From: Frankiales bacterium
GTDB taxonomy: Bacteria; Actinomycetota; Actinomycetes; Mycobacteriales; Jatrophihabitantaceae
Assembly: GCA_025963265.1 (NCBI GenBank)
Contig: JAOPUY010000340.1
Location: forward strand, 1 to 12,011
Direction: 5' to 3'
DNA length: 12,011 bases
The translations under genes and the position numbers were made by a program. The notes beneath the pieces were generated by a model that did not search any database, was not told the origin of the DNA, and was given only the letters and a program-made list of their open reading frames with translations. Each line of letters opens with the position of its first letter. Position 1 is the first letter of the stretch. Of the stretch, positions 6,606 to 12,011 are shown one piece after another.

Positions 6606-7705
6606 GGCTGAGAGTCCCGGCGATCGTCGGGGGCGCCGTCGGCGCCGTCGGGCTGGTCACGGCGGCCGCGGCGGCGGCCGAACACCGCCAGGTCAGCAAG
6701 CAACGCCAGCGGATCGACCCGCGGGCCGCCGCCTCGTTCGGGGCCTTGCCGACCGACCGCAACTATCGCGTGGCAGCCGAGGATGGCGTCAGCTTGTACG
6801 TCGAGGAGGTTGGCCCGCTCGACGCGCCGCTGACCGTGGTGTTCGCCCACGGCTTCACCCTGGCCTTGGGCTCGTATCACTTCCAACGGCTGGCGCTTGA
6901 GCAGCGGTTCGGCGACCGAGTCCGCCTGGTGTTCTTCGACCAGCGCTCGCACGGTCGCTCGGAGAAGTCGCCGAGCCTCGACTGCACGATCGAGCAGACC
7001 GGTCGGGACCTCGCCGCCGTGCTGGACGCGAGCGCGCCAACCGGCCCGATCGCGCTGGTCGGCCACTCGATGGGTGGCATGACCGTGATCTCGCTGGCCG
7101 AGCAGCTGCCAGCTCGGTTTCACCCCGACGGACGGATCAGAGCGGTGGCCTTGATCAACACGTCCTCTGGCGGCCTGCGCGAGGTGACGCTCGGTCTGCC
7201 CTCGCTCGTGGCCAAGCTCCGCGGCCCGGTGCTGCCGATGGTGCTGCGCCGCGCGGCCAAGAGCGTGGCCCTAGTCGAGGCCGGCCGCGCGCTCGGCAAA
7301 GACCTGGCCTGGATCATCACCAAGCGCCTCAGCTTCGCGGCCAAGGACGTCGATCCCGCAGTCGTCGCCTACAGCACGCGGATGATCTCCTCGACTCCGG
7401 TCGACGTCGTCGCCGCGTTCTATCCGTCCCTGATGTCCTATGACGGCAGCCTCGGGTTGATGAATCTCGTGGGCTGCCGCGCGCTGGTCATCGGCGGCGA
7501 GGACGACAGCCTGACCCCGGTGGCGCATTCGGAGATGATCGCCGCCTCGTTGCCGGCGGCCACGTTCATCGCCGTGCCGGACACCGGGCACCTGCTCATG
7601 CTCGAGCGTCCCGACGCGGTCGACCTGCCGCTGATCGGGCTGATCGAGCAGGAGCTGGCCGAACTCGGGCTCGCCCCGCCCGTCGGGGCTGGGCGGCGAC
7701 GGTGA
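6602..7705 (+). CDS. alpha/beta hydrolase with N-terminal membrane anchor
   Basis: This 367-residue serine hydrolase has an N-terminal hydrophobic helix (about residues 5-26), then a conserved fold. The oxyanion motif HGF is at 83-85, followed by [10 protein letters not shown]. The nucleophile is S156 in GHSMGG, the acid is probably D302 in GGEDDSLTP, and the histidine is H330 in [11 protein letters not shown]. The triad is complete, so it should be active. The substrate is unknown; esterase or lipase activity is possible. The helix begins after R2 and R4 and lacks a clear cleavage site, so it could be a signal anchor or an uncleaved signal. The GTG start overlaps the alr stop as GTGA, and its own stop overlaps the tsaE start the same way, so translation is probably coupled. 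A hydrolase between alr and tsaE is a familiar actinomycete arrangement. Confidence 0.9.
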   Translation: MRLRVPAIVGGAVGAVGLVTAAAAAAEHRQVSKQRQRIDPRAAASFGALPTDRNYRVAAEDGVSLYVEEVGPLDAPLTVVFAHGFTLALGSYHFQRLALEQRFGDRVRLVFFDQRSHGRSEKSPSLDCTIEQTGRDLAAVLDASAPTGPIALVGHSMGGMTVISLAEQLPARFHPDGRIRAVALINTSSGGLREVTLGLPSLVAKLRGPVLPMVLRRAAKSVALVEAGRALGKDLAWIITKRLSFAAKDVDPAVVAYSTRMISSTPVDVVAAFYPSLMSYDGSLGLMNLVGCRALVIGGEDDSLTPVAHSEMIAASLPAATFIAVPDTGHLLMLERPDAVDLPLIGLIEQELAELGLAPPVGAGRRR

Positions 7706-8160
7706 TCGAGCTTGCCACCCCGGCCGCCACCCACGCCTTCGGCCGCCGCCTGGCTACGGTGCTGCACGCCGGCGACCTGGTGATCCTGACCGGACCGCTC
7801 GGCGCCGGGAAGACCGCACTGACTCAGGGCATCGGCGCGGGACTCGGCGTCTCCGGCCGGGTCGTGTCGCCCACCTTCGTCATCGCCCGAGTCCATCAGG
7901 GCGGCCGGTTGCCGCTCGTGCACGTGGACGCCTACCGGCTCAGCTCGCTGGACGAGGTCGACGACATGGACCTCGACGTCGCGATCGGCGACTCGGTGAC
8001 CGTGGTCGAGTGGGGCGCCGGCCTGGTCGAGCAGCTCAGCGAATCGCGGCTGGAGGTCCGGCTGGCCCGCCGGGCCGACAGCGAGGTGCGCGAGCTGGAG
8101 TTGATCGGCGTCGGATCGAGCTGGGCCGAGCGCATCCAGCAGCTGCTCGCCGCCGACTAG
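7702..8160 (+). CDS. tsaE: tRNA t6A biosynthesis ATPase TsaE
   Basis: TsaE is the small ATPase that supports the TsaB-TsaD complex in placing threonylcarbamoyl on A37 of tRNAs reading ANN codons. The 152-residue chain carries a Walker A motif GPLGAGKT at residues 31-38 with K37, then VVSPTFV, HVDAYRL and VVEWG, all in the family order. The start is GTG at 7702, which overlaps the hydrolase stop as GTGA. The gene is followed after 11 bases by tsaB, so the t6A genes are grouped. The length and motifs are typical and nothing is missing. Confidence 0.96.
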   Translation: MIELATPAATHAFGRRLATVLHAGDLVILTGPLGAGKTALTQGIGAGLGVSGRVVSPTFVIARVHQGGRLPLVHVDAYRLSSLDEVDDMDLDVAIGDSVTVVEWGAGLVEQLSESRLEVRLARRADSEVRELELIGVGSSWAERIQQLLAAD

Positions 8161-8171
8161 GCTGAGACCTC

Positions 8172-8891
8172 GTGATCGCCCTCGTCATCGACACCTCTTC
8201 GGCCGCGGTAACCGCCGGCGTGGTCGAGATCGTCCCGGCGTTGGGCGGCGCTGCGGCCGTCTCAGTCCGCGGCGAGCGGGTGAAGGTCGATGCCCGAGCC
8301 CACGGCGAGCTCCTGGCGGTGTTCGTCAAAGAGTCCTTGGACGAGGCCGGACTCGGCATGCGCGACCTGAACGCGGTGATCGCCGGCGTCGGACCGGGTC
8401 CGTTCACCGGGCTTCGGGTCGGACTCGTCACCGCGGCGGCGATCTCGGACGCGCTGGGGGTGCCGGCGTACCCGGTGTGCTCCCTGGACGCGATCGCCGC
8501 GATCGCGCAGCCGCCGGACGTTGTCAGCGCGGGCGAGCTGCTGGTCGCCGCCGACGCGCGCCGACGCGAGGTCTACTGGGCCGTCTACCGCGACGGCCGC
8601 CGCCGGCTGGGCCCGGAGGTCGACAAGCCGGCCGAGCTGAGGATCGAGGCGATGGCCGCAGTGACCGCGATGGCCGGCGCGGGGGCGCGGATGTACGCCG
8701 AGGTGCTGGGGTTGCCTTTGATCGAAACGGCAGGCTCGTCGCTGAGCGACTATCCCACCGTGCTGGGGCTAGCCCAGGTGGCCGCGGCCGACGTGCTGGG
8801 CGCCGGACCCGCCGCGCCGCTGACGCCGCTGTACCTGCGCCGCCCGGACGCGGTCGCCGCGACGGCCAGCAAGGCGGTGAGCCAACCGTGA
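8172..8891 (+). CDS. tsaB: tRNA t6A biosynthesis protein TsaB
   Basis: TsaB is the non-catalytic ASKHA-fold partner that dimerises with TsaD and is needed for t6A formation. The 239-residue protein opens with the phosphate-1-like strand ALVIDTSS and has GPGPFTGLRVGL from residue 74, the family signature, followed by VPAYPVCSLDAIA. As is usual for TsaB, the metal-binding histidine pair found in TsaD is absent. The start is GTG at 8172, 11 bases after tsaE, with only a weak ribosome binding site visible. The end overlaps rimI by 4 bases as GTGA. The identification is secure from the motifs and the neighbours. Confidence 0.95.
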   Translation: MIALVIDTSSAAVTAGVVEIVPALGGAAAVSVRGERVKVDARAHGELLAVFVKESLDEAGLGMRDLNAVIAGVGPGPFTGLRVGLVTAAAISDALGVPAYPVCSLDAIAAIAQPPDVVSAGELLVAADARRREVYWAVYRDGRRRLGPEVDKPAELRIEAMAAVTAMAGAGARMYAEVLGLPLIETAGSSLSDYPTVLGLAQVAAADVLGAGPAAPLTPLYLRRPDAVAATASKAVSQP

Positions 8892-9367
8892 GCGAACCCG
8901 CGCCGAGCGTCGAGCCGATCAAGATTCGCCCTATGCGACTGGCTGACCTTGATCTGCTGATGCCATATGAGGACGAGCTGTTCGGCTCGGAGGCCTGGTC
9001 GCGGCAGAGCTACATCGACGAGTTGGCCGACACCGAACTGCGTGACTACCTCGTGGCCGAAGCCGCCGGGCAGCTGGTGGGCAGCGGCGGTGTGCTGACG
9101 ATCGCCGAGACGGCGCAGATCCTGACGGTGGGGGTGCTGCCCTTCGCGCGGCGACGGGGGATCGGAGCCGTCATGGTGCAGGCGCTGGTCGCCCGGGCCC
9201 GGCAGCGGCGGGCCGAGGAGGTGCTGCTCGAGGTGCGAGTCGACAACGAGGCGGCCCAAAAGCTCTATGAGAAAGCGGGATTCTCCCCGCTCGGGCTACG
9301 CCGGGGCTACTACGACCACGGCCGAGTGGACGCGCTGGTCATGCGATTGGGGCTGGCCGATGGCTGA
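8888..9367 (+). CDS. rimI: ribosomal-protein-alanine N-acetyltransferase RimI (GNAT family)
   Basis: RimI moves acetyl from acetyl-CoA to protein N-termini; ribosomal protein S18 is the classic target, and actinobacterial versions are broader in specificity. The GNAT fold of 159 residues shows the acetyl-CoA motif RRRGIG at 88-93 after VGVLPFA. The RimI-type C-terminal motif [19 protein letters not shown] follows, then RRGYY and DALVMRL. The frame stays open far upstream, but that is inside tsaB. GTG at 8888, overlapping the tsaB stop, gives a chain of normal length. The stop lies 8 bases inside tsaD. The order tsaB-rimI-tsaD is standard for the group. Confidence 0.94.
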   Translation: MSEPAPSVEPIKIRPMRLADLDLLMPYEDELFGSEAWSRQSYIDELADTELRDYLVAEAAGQLVGSGGVLTIAETAQILTVGVLPFARRRGIGAVMVQALVARARQRRAEEVLLEVRVDNEAAQKLYEKAGFSPLGLRRGYYDHGRVDALVMRLGLADG

Positions 9368-10409
9368 CCGTCGGGATGTCCCCTTGGTGCTGGGCATCGA
9401 GACCTCTTGTGACGAAACGGGAATCGGCATCGTCCGCGGTTCTGAGCTGCTGGCCGACGCGATCGCCTCCAGCGTGGCCGAGCACGCGCGGTTCGGCGGC
9501 GTCGTGCCGGAGGTGGCCAGCCGCGCGCACCTGCAGGCGATGATCCCGACGGTGCACCGAGCCTGCGCCGACGCCGGCGTTTCCCTCGCTGACATCGACG
9601 CGATCGCCGTCACCGCTGGTCCAGGACTGGCGGGCGCGCTGCTCGTCGGGGTCGCCGCGGCCAAGGCGTACGCACTCGCCTTGGACAAGCCGCTCTACGG
9701 GGTCAACCACCTGTCGGCCCACGTCGCCGTCGACCTGCTGGAGAACGGCCCGCTTGAGGAGGCATGCATCGCTTTGCTCGTCTCTGGCGGGCATTCCTCG
9801 ATCCTGCAGGTGCCCCGCGTCGGCGGCGAGGAGATCGTCGAGCTCGGCGCCACCCTCGACGACGCGGCCGGTGAGGCCTTCGACAAGGTCGCTCGGCTGC
9901 TCGGCCTGGGCTTCCCGGGCGGCCCGCTGATCGACCGCGCGGCCCGGGAAGGAGACCCGGCGGCCATCACGTTCCCGCGCGGCCTGACCGGAGCCCACGA
10001 TCCGGCGTTCGCCTTCTCCTTCTCCGGCTTGAAGACCGCGGTCGCCCGCTGGGTGGAAGCGCGCCAACGTCAGGGCGAACCGGTGTCGGTCAACGACGTC
10101 GCCGCGTCCTTTCAGGAGGCCGTGGTCGACGTCCTCACCGCGAAAGCGGTTCGGGCCGCCCGCGAGCAGGGGGTCGACTACCTGCTGCTCGGCGGCGGAG
10201 TCGCGGCGAATTCGCGACTCCGGGCCCTGGCCGCCGAGCGGTGCGAGAAGGCCGGCCTGCGGCTGCGGGTCCCTCGGCCCGGGCTGTGCACCGACAACGG
10301 CGCGATGGTCGCGGCGCTGGGGGCTCAGCTGGTGATGCACGGCGCGAGCGCCTCACGGCTGGACATCGGCGCCGACTCGGCGCTGCCGATCACCGACGTG
10401 CTGGTGTGA
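9360..10409 (+). CDS. tsaD: tRNA N6-adenosine threonylcarbamoyltransferase TsaD
   Basis: TsaD is the catalytic subunit that transfers threonylcarbamoyl from its AMP adduct to A37 of tRNA. In the 349-residue chain, [12 protein letters not shown] is at the N-terminus. The metal-binding pair H117 and H121 lies in NHLSAHVA, followed by [19 protein letters not shown] and [14 protein letters not shown]. The third metal ligand is D312 in CTDNGAMVA. All expected residues are present. The start is ATG 9360, placing [14 protein letters not shown] directly before the first motif and overlapping rimI by 8 bases; a longer frame from 9267 runs through rimI and is not real. The end overlaps the next small gene by 4 bases. 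TsaC, which makes the threonylcarbamoyl adduct, is not in the window. Confidence 0.97.
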   Translation: MADRRDVPLVLGIETSCDETGIGIVRGSELLADAIASSVAEHARFGGVVPEVASRAHLQAMIPTVHRACADAGVSLADIDAIAVTAGPGLAGALLVGVAAAKAYALALDKPLYGVNHLSAHVAVDLLENGPLEEACIALLVSGGHSSILQVPRVGGEEIVELGATLDDAAGEAFDKVARLLGLGFPGGPLIDRAAREGDPAAITFPRGLTGAHDPAFAFSFSGLKTAVARWVEARQRQGEPVSVNDVAASFQEAVVDVLTAKAVRAAREQGVDYLLLGGGVAANSRLRALAAERCEKAGLRLRVPRPGLCTDNGAMVAALGAQLVMHGASASRLDIGADSALPITDVLV

Positions 10410-10633
10410 TCACCGTGATGTGGGAGGCGGTCGCCGCCGCCGGTCGCGTCGAGGAGCTGTTGGACTGGGCCCGCGAGCGGCTCCCGGCGCAGGCCCAGCT
10501 GTACCGCAGCGAGGGCGACCGACAGCGCGTCGTCGTCATCGACCCGACCGCGCAGGCCTCGACTCTGCTGCTGGACGCCCCCGAGGAGCTGCTGGAGCGT
10601 CCGCCGCACAGTTGGGAGTTCCGACCGGCCTGA
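10406..10633 (+). CDS. conserved-looking small protein of unknown function, coupled to tsaD
   Basis: This is a 75-residue gene starting at GTG 10406 and overlapping the tsaD stop as GTGA, the coupling used throughout this operon. The protein begins [20 protein letters not shown], continues through [16 protein letters not shown], and ends [14 protein letters not shown]. It is soluble, acidic in the middle, and has no signal peptide, cysteine or obvious catalytic motif. The alternation of a short strand, a helix and a second strand suggests a small alpha/beta fold; a dimeric ferredoxin-like fold of the antibiotic-biosynthesis-monooxygenase kind is possible but not demonstrated. I recall similar small genes near actinomycete tsaD but cannot name a family. 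The longer upstream frame runs inside tsaD and is not used. Coding status is likely because of overlap, length and codon pattern. Confidence 0.7.
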   Translation: MITVMWEAVAAAGRVEELLDWARERLPAQAQLYRSEGDRQRVVVIDPTAQASTLLLDAPEELLERPPHSWEFRPA

Positions 10634-10637
10634 GACC

Positions 10638-10652
10638 GTCAGCCCCGCTGAC
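10638..10652 (+). terminator. short hairpin after the tsaD operon, weak terminator candidate
   Basis: GTCAGC and GCTGAC form a perfect 6-base stem with a CCC loop, 4 bases past the stop of the 75-codon gene. No T-run follows. It could end or weaken transcription of the tsa operon before the sigma-factor gene. Confidence 0.35.
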
Positions 10653-10710
10653 TGGGTGACTCGGTGCAACGATTGGCCGCGTCCGCCGCATTAGGTGGTC
10701 GTAGAGCTGA

Positions 10711-10732
10711 TCGGCCCCGGACGCGGGGCTGA
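10711..10732 (+). promoter_or_regulatory. GC-rich hairpin in the leader of the sigma-factor gene
   Basis: TCGGCCCCG (10711-10719) pairs with CGGGGCTGA (10724-10732) in a 9-base stem containing one G-U pair, with the loop GACG. The 3' arm runs into the purine-rich ribosome binding site GAGGGAGAGG (10731-10740), and the ATG follows at 10744. It may restrain translation, or it may be a terminator or attenuator for read-through from the tsa operon. The remaining gap (10653-10710) must hold the sigma gene's own promoter, if any; I saw no convincing -35/-10 pair. Confidence 0.45.
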
Positions 10733-10743
10733 GGGAGAGGGCG

Positions 10744-11283
10744 ATGCAGATCTGGGACGAGCGCTACGCGGCGTTCGTGCGCGCCCAGACCGACTCGCTG
10801 CTCAAGACGGCCTACCTGCTGACCCGCAACGGCCCCGACGCCGAGGAGCTGGTGCAGGACAGCCTGGTCTGGCTCTACCCGCGCTGGGCCCAGGTCGAGG
10901 GAGCGGAGCATCAGCTGGCCTACGTGCGCAAGGCCCTGGTGAACCGATTTCTGGCCGTCAACCGTCGGATGTCCTCCAGCGAGGTGCGGTTCGACGAGTC
11001 GTTCAACTCGGTCATTGAGGTGCGGCCGGTGCGCGACGAGACGGCCGACATCGATGAGCGGGATGTGATGTGGCGCGAGCTCGGGGTGTTGTCCGAACGC
11101 CAGCGGGCCGCGATCGTGCTGCGGTTCTTTCACGATTTGGCCGACGCCGAGGTGGCCCTCGCGCTGGACTGCCGGGTCGGGACGGTGCGGAGCCTGATCA
11201 GCCGGGCCCTGGCCACGTTGCGCAGCAGCGGAAATTTCGCCGACGACGCCGTCGGCTCGTATTACCTGCGGGATATCAAGTGA
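10744..11283 (+). CDS. SigE-family ECF RNA polymerase sigma factor
   Basis: This is a group IV (ECF) sigma factor of 179 residues. Region sigma-2 spans about 10-76, with FVRAQTDSLLKTAYLLTRN, DAEELVQDSLVWLYPRW and AYVRKALVNRF. Region sigma-4 spans about 108-161, with LSERQRAAIVLRFFHDL and a helix-turn-helix around DAEVALALDCRVGTVRSLIS. The two are joined by a short acidic linker, and no extra C-terminal domain is present. The pattern fits the Streptomyces-type SigE family common in actinomycetes. The ATG start has a purine-rich site (GAGGGAGAGG) just upstream, preceded by a strong hairpin. The next gene, 31 bases on, encodes a single-pass membrane protein, so the sigma factor is probably held inactive at the membrane until a signal arrives. 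The signal and regulon are unknown. Confidence 0.92.
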   Translation: MQIWDERYAAFVRAQTDSLLKTAYLLTRNGPDAEELVQDSLVWLYPRWAQVEGAEHQLAYVRKALVNRFLAVNRRMSSSEVRFDESFNSVIEVRPVRDETADIDERDVMWRELGVLSERQRAAIVLRFFHDLADAEVALALDCRVGTVRSLISRALATLRSSGNFADDAVGSYYLRDIK

Positions 11284-11314
11284 GCGGGGGAGACCGAGTG
11301 AGCGAGGTGCGGAC

Positions 11315-12011
11315 ATGAGTGAGCGGACGTTGACCGAGGAACTGCAGTCGGTGCTGCGCGCGCACTCGCTGGACGCACCCGAGCCGACCAACTCGATCGC
11401 GGCGATCCTCGACCAAACGGTGCAATCCGACCGCGCGGTGGCCGGTCCTACTCGCTGGGCGGCGGCCGCGCGGGCTCGGCTGCGGGCGGTGCCCAGCTCG
11501 GCCGTGGCGGCCGCTGCCGTCGTGGCCGCGATTGTGGTCCTCGCGGTCGGCGTGCGGTCGCTCGGCTCCAGCGACTCCGCGCCGAAGTCGTCCTCCGCTG
11601 GCGTGTCGGTTGCCGCCGGGAGCGCCTCGGCCGGCGTCGACGGCCCGGAGAACGCCGGCCCACCCTCCCCGGTGTACGGCGGGGAAAAGAGCGCAGCGGC
11701 CGGCTCGGCCCGTGGCGGCGTATTCGCCCCGGGGCTAGCGACGGTGCTGTGCGCCAAGGGCGAGACCGGGGTCAGCACCCTCGTCGGTACGCTGCCGCCG
11801 CCCGCAACGGGCACCGCCAGCGCCGCCTCGGCCACCCCAGCTCAGCCGCTGAGCGTCGTGCAGTTGGATTGCATGGCGGCCGACGGGAAGACGCTGGGCA
11901 GCGACCTCAGCGTCTACCGGACCGGGACGGGGACCACGACCCGGATCGCGCAACTGATCAGGCCGGCCCAGGGCCTGGCGATCGGCTCCGTCTCGGTCGC
12001 CCTGCCCACGA
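11315..12011 (+). CDS. single-pass membrane protein, putative anti-sigma partner, 3' end outside the window
   Basis: The frame is open from ATG 11315 to the end of the window (232 codons seen) and has GAGG 7 bases before the start. A cytoplasmic N-terminus of about 60 residues (ERTLTEELQSVLRAHSLD, then AAILDQTV) is followed by an arginine-rich stretch and one transmembrane helix at about 61-80. After it comes an outside region rich in Ala, Ser, Gly and Pro (about 85-140). A more structured part carries C146 and C186, which could form a disulfide. Position after an ECF sigma gene suggests an anti-sigma factor or sensor. It has no HxxxCxxC zinc anti-sigma motif, so the role rests on context and topology. 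The C-terminal domain is not visible, and a large minus-strand ORF over the same bases is a shadow. Confidence 0.75.
   Translation, partial: MSERTLTEELQSVLRAHSLDAPEPTNSIAAILDQTVQSDRAVAGPTRWAAAARARLRAVPSSAVAAAAVVAAIVVLAVGVRSLGSSDSAPKSSSAGVSVAAGSASAGVDGPENAGPPSPVYGGEKSAAAGSARGGVFAPGLATVLCAKGETGVSTLVGTLPPPATGTASAASATPAQPLSVVQLDCMAADGKTLGSDLSVYRTGTGTTTRIAQLIRPAQGLAIGSVSVALPT

Noticed and set aside
8477..8887. Upstream extension of the rimI frame
   Set aside because: The extension overlaps tsaB and translates to Arg/Gly-rich sequence. GTG 8888, overlapping the tsaB stop, gives a normal-length RimI.
9267..9359. Upstream extension of the tsaD frame
   Set aside because: It lies inside rimI. ATG 9360 begins just before the conserved N-terminal motif of TsaD.
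10670..10700. CAAC near 10674 with CGTC nine bases later as an autoregulated ECF promoter
   Set aside because: The spacing is far shorter than the usual 15-18 bases between ECF -35 and -10 elements, and no better pair is present.
10639..11835. 398-codon minus-strand open frame over the sigma factor and membrane protein genes
   Set aside because: The plus strand has clear sigma-2 and sigma-4 regions and a transmembrane protein with a ribosome binding site. The minus frame gives a low-complexity product without motifs.

Overview
The window is high-G+C DNA packed with short-spaced or 4-base-overlapping genes, many starting at GTG or TTG. Gene content and order (glmS, acpS, nnr, alr, tsaE, tsaB, rimI, tsaD, then a SigE-family ECF sigma factor) point to a chromosome of an actinomycete (Actinomycetota). 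I cannot place it below class level from sequence alone. There is no tRNA, rRNA, CRISPR array, insertion sequence or phage gene.

Layout. (1) 1-3529, plus strand: a tight operon of glmS (3' end only), a thioredoxin-reductase-like ferredoxin-NADP reductase, acpS and a fused nnr (NAD(P)HX epimerase/dehydratase). The flavoprotein is the unexpected member. (2) 3568-5343, a small accessory block: a 62-codon orphan ORF, a minus-strand EamA/DMT-family exporter, and a divergent CGNR-type zinc-finger regulator. The ~100-base gap between exporter and regulator holds two opposed promoter-like sequences and an inverted repeat, so the pair looks like a self-contained regulator/transporter unit inserted between nnr and alr. 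(3) 5446-10633, plus strand: alr, a membrane-anchored alpha/beta hydrolase, tsaE, tsaB, rimI, tsaD and a 75-codon gene of unknown function, nearly all overlapping or touching. TsaB, TsaD and TsaE cooperate (with TsaC, not in the window) to make the t6A modification of tRNA. RimI acetylates protein N-termini. (4) 10744-end: a SigE-family sigma factor followed by a single-pass membrane protein that runs off the window and is probably its partner.

The observation most worth checking is that alr is split by an apparent one-base deletion in a short C run near 6257-6260; both halves are otherwise well conserved. Because alanine racemase normally supplies D-alanine for peptidoglycan, this is either a sequencing/assembly indel or a real loss compensated elsewhere. 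I found no clearly new multi-gene system. The exporter/CGNR pair with its compact control region, the flavoprotein inside the glmS-acpS operon, and the hairpin leader of the sigma-factor gene are the other unusual points.
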